The notes under the pieces: model-generated | Database searches by the model: none | What the model saw: only the letters and a program-made list of their open reading frames with translations | Told to the model about the DNA's origin: nothing | In this document: piece by piece, positions 7,178 through 17,350 of the stretch | How the letters are laid out: the number at the start of each line of letters is the position of its first letter | Position numbering within the stretch: the first letter of the stretch is position 1 | Assembly (NCBI GenBank): GCA_017302035.1 | Contig: JAFLEA010000018.1 | Location: forward strand, 1 to 44,669 | Direction: 5' to 3' | DNA length: 44,669 bases | Source of the DNA: Lysobacterales bacterium | GTDB lineage: Bacteria; Pseudomonadota; Gammaproteobacteria; Xanthomonadales; Xanthomonadaceae | Translations under genes and position numbers: made by a program

Positions 7178-8779
7178 TCAGGGCGGCAGGATCGCATGCG
7201 GCCCGGGCATGGCCACGCGGAAGCAGGCGCCGCCGCCGGGCACCGGCACGTACTCCAGATTGGCCTGGTTGGCGCGGCACAGCTCGCGGGCGATGTACAG
7301 GCCCAGGCCGGTGCCGTGCTCGGAGGTGGTGAAAAAGGGCCGGAACAGCTGCGCGGCCACGCCCTCGGGGATCCCCGGTCCGCGGTCGAGCACGTCGACA
7401 TAGGCGTTGCGGCCGTCCTGGAACACCCGCAGCCGCACCCGCGCCGGTTCGTCCATCAGGCGCCCGTACTTGAGCGCGTTGTGGACCAGCGCGGTGAGGA
7501 CCTGCTGCAGGTGCCGCGGGTCGACCATGGCCGCGACCGGATGCGCCGGCAGGATCGCCTCCAGGCTGTCGGTCTCGATCGACAGGGTCTGGCGGTAGTC
7601 GTCGACGAAACGGCGCACGAACGGGACCAGGTCGGTATTCTCCGGATTGGCCCGCTCGCGCCGGGCCAGTCCCAGCACGCTTTCGACGATGCCGTTGGTG
7701 CGCTGGCACTGCTGGTGGATGATCTGCAGCAGGCGCCGGTCGGCCTCGTCGACGTTGCGCGACTCTTCAAGCAACTGCACCGCATAGTTGATCGCGGCCA
7801 GCGGGTTGCGGATCTCGTGGGCCAGGCTGGCGGAGAAGCGGCCCAGCGCGGCCAGGGTCAGCGATTCGGCGCGGCGCGAGACCACGGTGCTGTCGTCGAG
7901 GAACACCAGGGTCAGGTCGCTGTCGGCCAGCAGCCGGGCGAAGCGCGGCTGCACCTCGGACTGGTCGGGGAACAACTGCATCGGGGTGTCGTCGACCTGC
8001 CAGCCGTTGCGCCAGCGCTGCAGGCGCCGGGCCAGTTCGGGCACGACCCGGTTCAGTTCCACCGCCAGCGCCTCGTTGCCGTCGCCCAGCAGCAGCGAGG
8101 CGGCCTCGTTGGCCAGGGTGACCCGGTTGTCGGCATCCACCACCAGGACCCCGGTGCGCATGCGGCGGATGATCAGTTCGTTGATCTCCACCAGGTTGGC
8201 GACCTCGGCGGTGCGCTTCTCGGCCAGTTCCTGGCTGGAGCGGGCGCGCTGGCCGATCTGCCAGGCCAGCCAGCCCAGCGCCAGGTAGCTGGTGACGAAC
8301 ATGCACAACTCGGCCAGCGAGCGCGGCTGGCTGCCGTCGGTGAACACACTCCACACGTACTCGGACACCAGCGCCATGCTGGCCAGCAGGGCCACCGTCA
8401 TGCCGTAGCGCAACGGCAACAGCATCGCCGCGGCGGCGACGTTGAACAGCAGCATCATCGCGATGCCGGCGGCCACCGAGGGCAGGGCGTGGGTGGCCAG
8501 GGTCGCGGCGAGGATGTCGATGCAGGCGCCGCCGAACACCAGCGGCAGCAGCCAGCGCTCCCTGCGGCTGGCCAGCAGCAGGACCAGCGCGGCGACCAGG
8601 TAGGCCACCGCCACCGTACCGCCGAGGGCGGCGTTGCGCGGTGCGCCGATCAGATCCGAAAGCGGGCTGAATACCAGCGCGGCCATGATCCCGGCTTCCA
8701 GCACCCGGAACAGGCCGAAGAAATACAGCTCGCGCCTGGGGATCGATTCGAAGCGGTCGATGATCGATGCGTGGTGCAA
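7178..8779 (-). CDS. pilS: PilS, membrane sensor histidine kinase
   Basis: This 533-residue protein starts at TTG 8779 (MHHASIIDRFESIPRREL), chosen because AGGGAG lies eight bases upstream and the start matches PilS length. Six hydrophobic segments fall within residues 24-175, followed by a PAS domain at about 195-295. The kinase core has the H-box FSASLAHEIRNPLAAI with phospho-acceptor His321, the N-box NALKYGR, DRGPGIPE and GTGLGLYIARELC. It is the cognate kinase of PilR and in P. aeruginosa responds to pilin abundance in the inner membrane. It is divergent from sucC, and 197 bases between them hold both promoters. The open frame upstream of 8779 lacks PilS similarity. Confidence 0.92.
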   Translation of the reverse strand: MHHASIIDRFESIPRRELYFFGLFRVLEAGIMAALVFSPLSDLIGAPRNAALGGTVAVAYLVAALVLLLASRRERWLLPLVFGGACIDILAATLATHALPSVAAGIAMMLLFNVAAAAMLLPLRYGMTVALLASMALVSEYVWSVFTDGSQPRSLAELCMFVTSYLALGWLAWQIGQRARSSQELAEKRTAEVANLVEINELIIRRMRTGVLVVDADNRVTLANEAASLLLGDGNEALAVELNRVVPELARRLQRWRNGWQVDDTPMQLFPDQSEVQPRFARLLADSDLTLVFLDDSTVVSRRAESLTLAALGRFSASLAHEIRNPLAAINYAVQLLEESRNVDEADRRLLQIIHQQCQRTNGIVESVLGLARRERANPENTDLVPFVRRFVDDYRQTLSIETDSLEAILPAHPVAAMVDPRHLQQVLTALVHNALKYGRLMDEPARVRLRVFQDGRNAYVDVLDRGPGIPEGVAAQLFRPFFTTSEHGTGLGLYIARELCRANQANLEYVPVPGGGACFRVAMPGPHAILPP

Positions 8780-8976
8780 GCCCGGGACTCCCTGTGCGCG
8801 GCCATGGCCAGTATAGGGCTGCGCGCCTGCCGGGGCCGCGGGGGGCCGGATGGCGGGCGTTTTGCACCGCCGCGCCCTTGTCGGCGACAATACCGGCCCC
8901 GCCCCGCACGCCCCCGGCCACTCCGGCCCGGATCCGCGGCCGGCCCGGCGGTCGTTCCCCACCCCACTGGTGAAGC

Positions 8977-10140
<1,164 letters not shown>

Positions 10141-10159
10141 ACCCAAAGGATTCGAACGC

Positions 10160-11035
10160 ATGTCCGTTCTCATCGACAAGAACACCAAGGTGATCGTGCA
10201 GGGCTTCACCGGCCAGCAAGGCACCTTCCACGCCGAACAGATGGTCGAGTACGGGACCCAGGTGGTCGGCGGCGTCACCCCGGGCAAGGGCGGCCAGACC
10301 CACATCGGCCTGCCGGTGTTCAACACCGTCGCCGATGCGGTCAAGGCCACCGGCGCCGACGCCTCGGTCATCTACGTGCCGCCGCCGTTCGCGGCCGACG
10401 CGATCCTGGAGGCGGCCGCGGCCGGGATCAAGGTCATCGTGTGCATCACCGAGGGCATCCCGGTGCTGGACATGCTGCGGGTCAAGAACGTGCTCAAGGG
10501 CCATCCGGACGTGGTCCTGATCGGCCCGAACTGCCCCGGCGTGATCACGCCGGGGCAGTGCAAGATCGGGATCATGCCCGGCCACATCCACAAGCCGGGC
10601 AAGGTCGGCATCGTCTCGCGCTCGGGTACCCTGACCTACGAGGCGGTGAAGCAGACCACCGACGCGGGCCTGGGCCAGTCGACCTGTATTGGTATTGGCG
10701 GCGACCCGATCAACGGCCTGAACTTCGTCGACTGCCTGAAGCTGTTCAACGAGGACCCGCAGACCGAGGGCATCATCATGGTCGGCGAGATCGGCGGCAG
10801 CGCCGAGGAAGAGGGCGCCGAATACATCAAGAACCACGTGAAGAAGCCGGTCGTCGGCTTCATCGCCGGCGCCTCGGCCCCCCCGGGCAAGCGCATGGGC
10901 CACGCCGGCGCGATCGCCTCGGGCGGACAGGGCACGGCCGAGGGCAAGTTCGCGGCGATGGAAGCGGCGGGCGTGACCACGGTGCGCTCGCCGGGCGACC
11001 TGGGCGCGGCGATGAAGAAGCGGCTGGGCGGCTGA
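10160..11035 (+). CDS. sucD: Succinyl-CoA synthetase alpha subunit
   Basis: This 291-residue alpha subunit carries the CoA-binding Rossmann domain with [11 protein letters not shown], the [21 protein letters not shown] block and the active-site histidine in [11 protein letters not shown], which is phosphorylated during catalysis. The ATG at 10160 is preceded by AAAGGA at suitable spacing. A longer frame from 10121 would overlap sucC and adds no homology. It forms a two-gene operon with sucC, closed by a strong hairpin at 11059. Confidence 0.98.
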   Translation: MSVLIDKNTKVIVQGFTGQQGTFHAEQMVEYGTQVVGGVTPGKGGQTHIGLPVFNTVADAVKATGADASVIYVPPPFAADAILEAAAAGIKVIVCITEGIPVLDMLRVKNVLKGHPDVVLIGPNCPGVITPGQCKIGIMPGHIHKPGKVGIVSRSGTLTYEAVKQTTDAGLGQSTCIGIGGDPINGLNFVDCLKLFNEDPQTEGIIMVGEIGGSAEEEGAEYIKNHVKKPVVGFIAGASAPPGKRMGHAGAIASGGQGTAEGKFAAMEAAGVTTVRSPGDLGAAMKKRLGG

Positions 11036-11058
11036 GCGGTCGCCTGCCGGCCCATCTC

Positions 11059-11084
11059 GGGAAGCCGCCTTCGGGCGGCTTCCC
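11059..11084 (+). terminator. Terminator hairpin after sucCD
   Basis: There is an 11-bp perfect stem (11059-11069 with 11074-11084) with a stable TTCG tetraloop, followed by TGCTTTC. It lies 24 bases after the sucD stop and is the likely end of the sucCD transcript. The T-tract is short, as is common in GC-rich genomes. Confidence 0.75.
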
Positions 11085-11200
11085 TGCTTTCGGGGATGGG
11101 CCAATCCATGGCGGTCCTGGCGGCGGGTCCGTCCGGACCCGCGCGGGCGCGGTGGTCGCGGATGCTAGGCTGCGGCATCGACGGATGTGGCGGGGGATGC

Positions 11201-11911
11201 GTGGCCGGCGGCGTTTTCCGATACCTGCTGCTCCTGCTCGCCTGCTGGCTGGTGCTGCCCGTCGCCGCGAGCGACGGCGTGCAGCCGGACCGTGAAGACC
11301 AGCAGGTGATGAGTTCCTGGGCATTCCTCAATGCGCACCCCGACCTCAAGTTCCGGCGCGAAGGCTGGCTGGCCTACGAAGAGGGCGATTTCGAACAGGC
11401 GCGCACGCACTTCCTCGCGTCCGCCGGCTTCGCCGACAAGCTTTCCCAGGCGATGCTCGCGGAGATGGCCTGGACGGGGCGCGGGCAGCCGGTCGACCGG
11501 CCGCTGGGCTATGCCTGGGCCGACCTGGCGGCCGAGCGCGGATACCCGCAGTTCGTGGTCCTGCGCGAAAGCTACTGGAGCGCGCTGGATCCGGCCGAGC
11601 GCGAGCATGCGATCGAACGGGGCCAGTCGTTGCTGGCCGAGTATGCCGACGAAGTGGCCAGGCCGCGCATGGCCGGGGAATTGCGCAAGGCACGCCGGCA
11701 GATGATCGCCGGGCGACCGAACAGGTCGGCGGTGGTGCGGATACCCGGCAAGGGCGGGTTGTGGACCACGATCCGCGGCCACGATTTCTACGCCAACAAG
11801 TTCTGGGAGCCGAAATACTACGAGGCCTGGACCGATGCGGTCTGGACCGAGCCGCCGCGGGGCAAGGTCGAGGTCGGGGCCCCGGAGCGGGTCGGACAGA
11901 AAACCCCATAG
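11201..11911 (+). CDS. Exported Sel1-repeat-like protein, unknown role
   Basis: This predicted 236-residue protein starts at GTG 11201, giving MAGGVFRYLLLLLACWLVLPVAAS, a clear signal peptide likely cut after AAS. A GGGGG run lies just upstream. ATGs at 11096 and 11162 would add residues ahead of the signal peptide and are less likely. The middle (about residues 60-125) has alternating helices with AMLAEMAWTGRGQPVDRPLGYAWADLAAERG, written here as overlapping blocks AMLAEMAWTGRGQPVDRP and LGYAWADLAAERG, which resembles a Sel1/TPR-type repeat. The C-terminus is aromatic-rich (FYANKFWEPKYYEAWTDAVW). Genes like this occur between sucD and nadE in relatives. No enzymatic motif is visible; periplasmic location is inferred. 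Confidence 0.7.
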   Translation: MAGGVFRYLLLLLACWLVLPVAASDGVQPDREDQQVMSSWAFLNAHPDLKFRREGWLAYEEGDFEQARTHFLASAGFADKLSQAMLAEMAWTGRGQPVDRPLGYAWADLAAERGYPQFVVLRESYWSALDPAEREHAIERGQSLLAEYADEVARPRMAGELRKARRQMIAGRPNRSAVVRIPGKGGLWTTIRGHDFYANKFWEPKYYEAWTDAVWTEPPRGKVEVGAPERVGQKTP

Positions 11912-12003
11912 CTAGGCGGAGCGGGAACCCGGCATGGCTGCGGCCGCGGCGCGTTCGCCCGGCGCCGGTATCATGGGGCGCACCCGCAGACAGGTAGGAC
12001 GCC

Positions 12004-13641
12004 ATGAAGGATTCCCTGCGCATCGCCCTGGCCCAGTTCGACTTCCCGGTCGGCGCGCTGGCCGCCAATGCGGAGCGGATCGTGGAACTGATCGCCGACG
12101 CCCGCGACGAGTACGGCGCCGACATCGTCCTGTTCCCGGAACTGGCGGTGTGCGGCTATCCGCCCGAGGATCTGCTGCTGCGGCCGGCGTTCCTGGCCGA
12201 GTGCGAGGCCGCGCTGCAGCGCATCGCCGCCGGGGTGGAGGGGATCCTGGCCTTGGTCGGCTGGCCGGAGTCGGCCGGCAGCGTGCTCTACAACTCGGTC
12301 GGCGTGCTGCGCGACGGGCGGATCGAGGCCAGGTACCGCAAGCGCGAACTGCCCAACTACGCCGTATTCGACGAGCGCCGCTATTTCCAGGCCGATCCTG
12401 ACGGCGGCCCCTGCGTGTTCGAGGTCGGGGGCGTGCCGGTGGGGGTGGTGGTGTGCGAGGACCTGTGGCATCCCGAGCCGCTGGCCGATACCGTGGCCGC
12501 CGGCGCGCAACTGGTCCTGGCGCCGAACGCCTCGCCGTTCGAACGCGGCAAGCATGCCCAGCGCGATGCGCTGCTGGCCCAGCGCACCCGCGAGTCCGGC
12601 GCCGCGCTGGTCTACCTCAACCTGGTCGGCGGCCAGGATTCGGTGGTGTTCGACGGCGCCTCTCTCGTGGCCGACGGCGACGGCACCGTGCATCCGGCCG
12701 CGGCCGCCTTCACCGACCAGTGGCTGCTGGTGGACTACGACCCCGCCAGCCGCCGCTTCCTGCCGGTGCAATGGATGGACGATGGCGACGAGAGCATGGA
12801 TGGGCTGGCGTGGCGCGCAGTGGTGCGCGGGATCCAGGACTACTGCGCCAAGAACGGTTTCTCGAAGGTCTGGCTGGGCCTGTCCGGCGGCATCGATTCG
12901 GCGCTGGTGCTGGCCCTGGCGGTGGACGCGCTGGGCGCGGACAACGTGGTCGCGGTGCGCTTGCCTTCGCGCTACACCGGCAAACTGTCCAACGACCTGG
13001 CGGCCGAGCAGTGCGCCGCGCTCGGGGTCAGGCTGGAGACGGTGCCGATCGAGCCCGCGTTCGAGGGCTTCCTGGCCGCGCTCGGCCCGCTGTTCGAGGG
13101 CACCGGGGCCGGCATCGCCGAAGAGAACCTGCAGTCGCGCGCCCGCGGCGCGATCATGATGGCGCTGGCCAACAAGTTCGGCGGGCTGCTGCTGACCACC
13201 GGCAACAAGAGCGAGTATGCGGTCGGCTACGCCACCATCTACGGCGACATGTGCGGCGGCTACGCGCCGCTGAAGGACCTGTACAAGACCGAGGTGTACG
13301 GCCTGGCCAAGTGGCGGAATACGGTGGGCGGTTCGCCGGTGATCCCGCCGGGCGTGATCGCCCGGGCTCCGTCGGCCGAACTGCGCCCGGACCAGACCGA
13401 CCAGGACTCGTTGCCGGCCTACGACGTGCTCGACGGCATCCTCTACCGCTACATCGACCAGGAGCAGTCGCGCGAGGACATCGTCGGTGCAGGTTATGCG
13501 GCGGAGGTGGTGGACCGGATCCTGCGCCTGGTGCGCGCCGGTGAATGGAAGCGGCACCAGGCCGCGCCCGGGCCGAAGGTGTCGCGGCGCGCGTTCGGCC
13601 GCGAGCGCCGCTATCCGATCAGCAACGGCTTCGGCGGTTGA
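12004..13641 (+). CDS. nadE: Glutamine-dependent NAD+ synthetase NadE
   Basis: This 545-residue two-domain enzyme makes NAD+ from deamido-NAD+ using ammonia channelled from glutamine. The N-terminal nitrilase-fold glutaminase (1-250) has the complete catalytic triad Glu46 (FPELAVCGYPPEDL), Lys113 (YRKRELPNY) and Cys151 (VVVCEDLWHPE). The C-terminal synthetase domain has the ATP-pyrophosphatase P-loop SGGIDSA (294-300), then TTGNKSEYAVGYATIYGDM and the PSAELRPDQTDQDSLP substrate loop. The start ATG 12004 begins MKDSLRIALAQFDFPVG, typical of the nitrilase domain. A TATCAT -10-like element lies about 35 bases upstream. It is convergent with bamD. Confidence 0.96.
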   Translation: MKDSLRIALAQFDFPVGALAANAERIVELIADARDEYGADIVLFPELAVCGYPPEDLLLRPAFLAECEAALQRIAAGVEGILALVGWPESAGSVLYNSVGVLRDGRIEARYRKRELPNYAVFDERRYFQADPDGGPCVFEVGGVPVGVVVCEDLWHPEPLADTVAAGAQLVLAPNASPFERGKHAQRDALLAQRTRESGAALVYLNLVGGQDSVVFDGASLVADGDGTVHPAAAAFTDQWLLVDYDPASRRFLPVQWMDDGDESMDGLAWRAVVRGIQDYCAKNGFSKVWLGLSGGIDSALVLALAVDALGADNVVAVRLPSRYTGKLSNDLAAEQCAALGVRLETVPIEPAFEGFLAALGPLFEGTGAGIAEENLQSRARGAIMMALANKFGGLLLTTGNKSEYAVGYATIYGDMCGGYAPLKDLYKTEVYGLAKWRNTVGGSPVIPPGVIARAPSAELRPDQTDQDSLPAYDVLDGILYRYIDQEQSREDIVGAGYAAEVVDRILRLVRAGEWKRHQAAPGPKVSRRAFGRERRYPISNGFGG

Positions 13642-13653
13642 GGGCGGGCCGGA

Positions 13654-14541
13654 TCAGCGGCTGCGCGTGGCGTTGCGCTCGCCGGTCGGCGATTTCTCGC
13701 CGGCGAACGGATTGAGCCTGCGGACCGCCCAGGGATAGTCCGGCCAGTCGCCGCGCAGGAGCGGATGCTGCGGATCGTTGAGCTGCAGCACGCGCAGGGC
13801 GTCGTCGGCGAGCGCGGTGTTGCCCAGTTCGCGGTAGGAGGCGGCCAGCACCGCCACCGCGTCGTTCTGGAACTCGCTCTGCGGATAGGTTTCCAGCACG
13901 TACTGGGCGCGGCTCACCGCCGACAGCCAGGCGCCGCGGCGCATGTAGTACAGCGCGGTGTCCATCTCGTGGCGGGCGAACATGTTGCGCAGTTCGACCA
14001 TGCGCTGGCGCGATTCCTCGGCGTAGCGGCTGTTCGGATAGCGCTGGACGACGCGCGAGAAGTCGTCGTAGGCCTGCTGCGGTGCGGCCAGGTCGCGGCG
14101 GCTGGGGTCCAGCGACCAGACCCGCTGCAGCAGCACCGCGTCGCGGTTGGAGTTGGCCAGGCCGCGCAGGTAGTAGAAGTAGGCGATGTTGCGGTGGGTC
14201 GGATAGGTGCGGATGAAGCGGTCGATGGTCGAGACCGCGTCCTCGTGCTTGCCCGCCTTGTACTGGGCGTAGGCGGTTTCCATCAGCGCCTGCTCGGTGT
14301 ACGGACCGTACGGGTACTGCGCGATCAGGCGGCGGAAGGTGGTTTCGGCGCCCGACCAGTTGCCTCCCTGCATCTGGCCGTGGCCCTTGTCGTAGAGCAC
14401 GGTGACCGGAAGGCCCTCCTCGGCATCCTTCTTGCTGTTGCGGCCGCAACCGGTGGCCACGAAAGCGGTCACCAGCAGCAGGGCGGCCAGGCGCAGGGGG
14501 GCAGGGAGGGCGAAGCGGGGGCGATGGGCCATCGGGGGCAT
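13654..14541 (-). CDS. bamD: Outer-membrane assembly lipoprotein BamD
   Basis: This 295-residue lipoprotein is an essential BAM-complex partner of BamA that helps fold outer-membrane beta-barrels. It has a signal sequence ending in the lipobox VATGC (lipidated Cys32), followed by TPR-type helical repeats: [37 protein letters not shown], and [20 protein letters not shown]. The lipobox is a predicted substrate of Lgt encoded at 1501. ATG 14541 or 14532 (MAHRPRF) could be the start; I give the longer one. A TATCAT element in the divergent gap to rluD could serve as its -10. The tail is rich in charged residues after position 270. Confidence 0.94.
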   Translation of the reverse strand: MPPMAHRPRFALPAPLRLAALLLVTAFVATGCGRNSKKDAEEGLPVTVLYDKGHGQMQGGNWSGAETTFRRLIAQYPYGPYTEQALMETAYAQYKAGKHEDAVSTIDRFIRTYPTHRNIAYFYYLRGLANSNRDAVLLQRVWSLDPSRRDLAAPQQAYDDFSRVVQRYPNSRYAEESRQRMVELRNMFARHEMDTALYYMRRGAWLSAVSRAQYVLETYPQSEFQNDAVAVLAASYRELGNTALADDALRVLQLNDPQHPLLRGDWPDYPWAVRRLNPFAGEKSPTGERNATRSR

Positions 14542-14632
14542 GCGGCGCGGAAACGGAAGGGCCGATGATAGCCTAGTGGCCTGTCCGGCAACTGACTCCC
14601 GGCCGCCGGACCGTTCCGGCGCCGACCTTCCG

Positions 14633-15613
14633 ATGTCCCAACATTCCGCCCCCCCCCGCCAGGCCACCATCCCCGACGAGGCCGCCGGCCGCCGCTTCGA
14701 TGCGGTCCTGGCCGAGTTGTTCCCGGAGTATTCGCGCTCGCGCCTGGCCGCCTGGATCAAGTCCGGCGACGCCTTGCTTGGCGGCGAACCGGCGCGCCCG
14801 CGCGACCCGGTCCGCGGCGGAGAGACGGTGACCCTGGCCGCGGTGGCCGAGGTCCGGACCGAGGCGGTGGCCGAGGACATCCCGCTGCAGGTGTTGTACG
14901 AGGACGCCGACCTGTTCGTGCTGGACAAGCCGGCCGGGCTGGTGGTCCATCCCGGCGCCGGCAACCCGGCCGGCACCCTGGTCAACGCGCTGCTGCACCG
15001 TGACCCGGAGCTGGCCGCGCTGCCGCGGGCCGGGATCGTGCACCGCCTGGACAAGGACACCAGCGGAGTGATGGTGGTGGCCCGGACCCTCCCCGCGCAC
15101 ACCGGCCTGGTCGCGCAACTGGCCGCGCGGCAGGTTCACCGGCAGTACCTGGCGGTAGTGGTCGGGGCGCTGGTGTCCGGCGGCACCGCCGACGCGGCGA
15201 TCGACCGCCACCCGCGCGACCGCCTGCGCATGGCGGTGCGTGCCGACGGGCGCGAGGCGGTCACCCATTTCCGCCTGCGCGAGCGCTTCCGTGCGCATAC
15301 CGCGCTGGAGTGCCGGCTGGAGACCGGGCGCACCCATCAGATCCGGGTCCACATGCAGCACCTGCGCCACCCCATCGTCGGCGATCCGCTGTACGGCGGG
15401 CCGCTGAAGCTGCCCAAGGGCGCCAGCGAGGAACTGGCCGCCGCGCTGCGCGGATTCGGCCGCCAGGCGCTGCATGCCGAGACCCTGGAGTTCGTGCATC
15501 CGGTCGCGGGCGAGCCGGTCCGGGTGTCCGCGCCGGTGCCGGCGGACATGCTCGAACTGCTGCGGGTATTGCGCGAGGACAGCCATGCCTGGGAACAGGC
15601 ACAGCGGCGCTGA
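14633..15613 (+). CDS. rluD: 23S rRNA pseudouridine synthase RluD
   Basis: This 326-residue enzyme has an N-terminal S4 RNA-binding domain (about 18-80) and an RluA-type catalytic domain whose signature [17 protein letters not shown] contains catalytic Asp140. Also visible are [24 protein letters not shown], and [23 protein letters not shown] in overlapping blocks. In E. coli RluD modifies helix 69 of 23S rRNA (positions 1911, 1915 and 1917). It is divergent from bamD and followed by pgeF, the same order as in many gammaproteobacteria. The longer open frame from 14402 overlaps bamD and is not supported. Confidence 0.94.
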   Translation: MSQHSAPPRQATIPDEAAGRRFDAVLAELFPEYSRSRLAAWIKSGDALLGGEPARPRDPVRGGETVTLAAVAEVRTEAVAEDIPLQVLYEDADLFVLDKPAGLVVHPGAGNPAGTLVNALLHRDPELAALPRAGIVHRLDKDTSGVMVVARTLPAHTGLVAQLAARQVHRQYLAVVVGALVSGGTADAAIDRHPRDRLRMAVRADGREAVTHFRLRERFRAHTALECRLETGRTHQIRVHMQHLRHPIVGDPLYGGPLKLPKGASEELAAALRGFGRQALHAETLEFVHPVAGEPVRVSAPVPADMLELLRVLREDSHAWEQAQRR

Positions 15614-15628
15614 GGCGCCGGCCCGCGC

Positions 15629-16420
15629 ATGACTGCGACCGCCGCCTCCACCGGACCTGCGCTGCTGGCGGCGGACTGGCCCGCCCCCCCCGGGGTGGTC
15701 GCGTTCACCACCCTGCGTCATGGCGCGGGCTACTCGGCGCCCCCCTTCGACCGTTTCAACCTGGGCATGCGCTGCGGCGACGATCCGGTCGCGGTGGCGG
15801 CCAATCGGGGGGCCCTGGCCGAACTGGCCGCGCTGCCGTCCGCGCCGCACTGGCTGCGTCAGGTGCATGGCCGGGGCGTGGTGCGTTGCGACGCATTGGC
15901 CGGTCCGCAGCTGGCCGCGGACAGGGAGCCGGAAGCCGATGCGGCGGTGACTTCGGTGGCAGGCGTGGTCCTGGCCGTGCTCACCGCCGACTGCCTGCCG
16001 GTGGTGTTCGCGGCGGCCGGAGGCGGCGAGGTCGGCGTGGCCCATGCCGGCTGGCGAGGACTGGCCGGCGGCGTGCTCGAAGCCACCGTCGCGGCGATGC
16101 GCACGCCACCGGCGCGGCTGGAGGCCTGGTTGGGGCCGGCGGCCGGGCCGCTGCGCTACGAGATCGGCGCCGAGGTGCGCGACGCCTTCACCGCCGCCGA
16201 TCCGGCGGCCGAAGCGGCGTTCTTCGCCACCCGTCCCGGACACTGGCGGGTGGACCTGTATGCACTGGCGCGCCAGCGCCTGCAGGCGGCGGGAATGGCC
16301 GCCGCCGCCATCCATGGCGGTGGCTTGTGCACGATCGGCGACCCGGCGCGCTTCTATTCGCATCGCCGCGACCAGCGCACCGGGCGGATGGCGACCCTGG
16401 TGTTCGCGACCGCCCCCTGA
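15629..16420 (+). CDS. pgeF: Multicopper-oxidase-fold purine nucleosidase/phosphorylase PgeF (YfiH)
   Basis: This 263-residue DUF152/laccase-domain protein carries the conserved metal/substrate residues His80 (WLRQVHGRGVV), Cys122 (LTADCLPVVF) and His139 (GVAHAGWRGLAGG). The family has been assigned polyphenol oxidase activity, purine nucleoside phosphorolysis, and a role correcting peptidoglycan editing; which applies here is not shown by the sequence. It starts at ATG 15629, 15 bases after rluD, and is likely co-transcribed with it. Length is typical. Confidence 0.92.
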   Translation: MTATAASTGPALLAADWPAPPGVVAFTTLRHGAGYSAPPFDRFNLGMRCGDDPVAVAANRGALAELAALPSAPHWLRQVHGRGVVRCDALAGPQLAADREPEADAAVTSVAGVVLAVLTADCLPVVFAAAGGGEVGVAHAGWRGLAGGVLEATVAAMRTPPARLEAWLGPAAGPLRYEIGAEVRDAFTAADPAAEAAFFATRPGHWRVDLYALARQRLQAAGMAAAAIHGGGLCTIGDPARFYSHRRDQRTGRMATLVFATAP

Positions 16421-16437
16421 CCCGGCCGGCGCCGCGG

Positions 16438-17169
16438 TCAGGGGGCAACCGGGAACGACAGCATCACTCCCAGCGTGGCCACGAAGGTGATCAGGCTCAG
16501 CCCGAACAACAGGCGCCGGGCGAAGCGCCCGCTGGACTTGTTGCCGACCGCCACGAAAAACAGCACCAGCGCGAACATCACGCTCACCAGGGTGTAGTTC
16601 TCCGATACCTGGCTCAGTTCCAGGGCCCGTGCGGCCTTCGCTTCGGCCTCGGCAAGCAGGCGCTCGGCCTCGGCCTGCGAGGCCAGGCGGTATTCGGGCA
16701 CTTCCAGCGGGGTACGCGCCGCATCGGGGTTGCGCAGCGGCCGTTGCGCCAGCCAGGCGTCGAAGGCCGGGCGGAACTCCTGGCGGAAGCGCGCGTACAG
16801 GAATGCCGAGGCGGTGCCCTCGCGGGGGACGTAGCCCTGTGCCGGGAAGGCGCCCGGGTCGGCCTGGATCTCGATGTTCAGCGCGCTCAGCCACTGGGTG
16901 AACACGATCGCGTCCAGCGAGCGCAGTTGCCCCGCTTCGGCGAACAGGCGGTTGGCCTGCACCCGTTGCGCGCCTGCCTGGGTGTTGAGCTGCGACTGCA
17001 CGCCGCCCCACTTGGAGCTTTCGAACCCGGCCCAGGCGGTGGCGATGGCGGCCATCGCCATGATCAGGGTGAACAGCATCTCCAGCCGGTCGGAGTGCCG
17101 CTGGGCGTAGGCCGCCCGGGCGTCGGACGGGAGCGGGGCATCTGCGGCATCCGGGTCGGAAGGGCTCAT
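16438..17169 (-). CDS. Membrane protein of unknown function with three helices
   Basis: This 243-residue protein has one hydrophobic helix near the N-terminus (about 31-49, [19 protein letters not shown]) and two near the C-terminus (about 187-206 and 217-240). Between them is a soluble, mostly helical stretch with [20 protein letters not shown], suggesting a coiled coil. The architecture resembles DUF4337-like membrane proteins, but I am not certain of the family. The start at 17169 ([14 protein letters not shown]) is chosen because the frame beyond it runs antisense to clpB. It is convergent with pgeF, whose stop is 17 bases away, and divergent from clpB. Confidence 0.75.
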   Translation of the reverse strand: MSPSDPDAADAPLPSDARAAYAQRHSDRLEMLFTLIMAMAAIATAWAGFESSKWGGVQSQLNTQAGAQRVQANRLFAEAGQLRSLDAIVFTQWLSALNIEIQADPGAFPAQGYVPREGTASAFLYARFRQEFRPAFDAWLAQRPLRNPDAARTPLEVPEYRLASQAEAERLLAEAEAKAARALELSQVSENYTLVSVMFALVLFFVAVGNKSSGRFARRLLFGLSLITFVATLGVMLSFPVAP

Positions 17170-17271
17170 GGGCGCGGGCGGACAATGGAGGGGGATGGAT
17201 GGCAAGTGTGTGGCGACCACCGGGTGACTGTCCACGGGGCCCTGCAGGCCGTGCCGGAGCCTGCCAGTCGC

Positions 17272-17300
17272 CTTGAAATCCGCCGCAACGAGCCGCATCT
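17272..17300 (+). promoter_or_regulatory. Sigma-32 heat-shock promoter of clpB
   Basis: CTTGAAA at 17272-17278 matches the sigma-32 -35 consensus perfectly. CCGCATCT at 17293-17300 differs at one base from the -10 consensus CCCCATNT. The 14-bp spacer is within the sigma-32 range, and the clpB start lies 50 bases downstream. Heat-shock control of clpB is well established in proteobacteria. Confidence 0.8.
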
Positions 17301-17350
17301 GGGATGCATCGCCGGCCCCGTTTCCGGCCCCCCTTGCAGAGGCACCCCCC

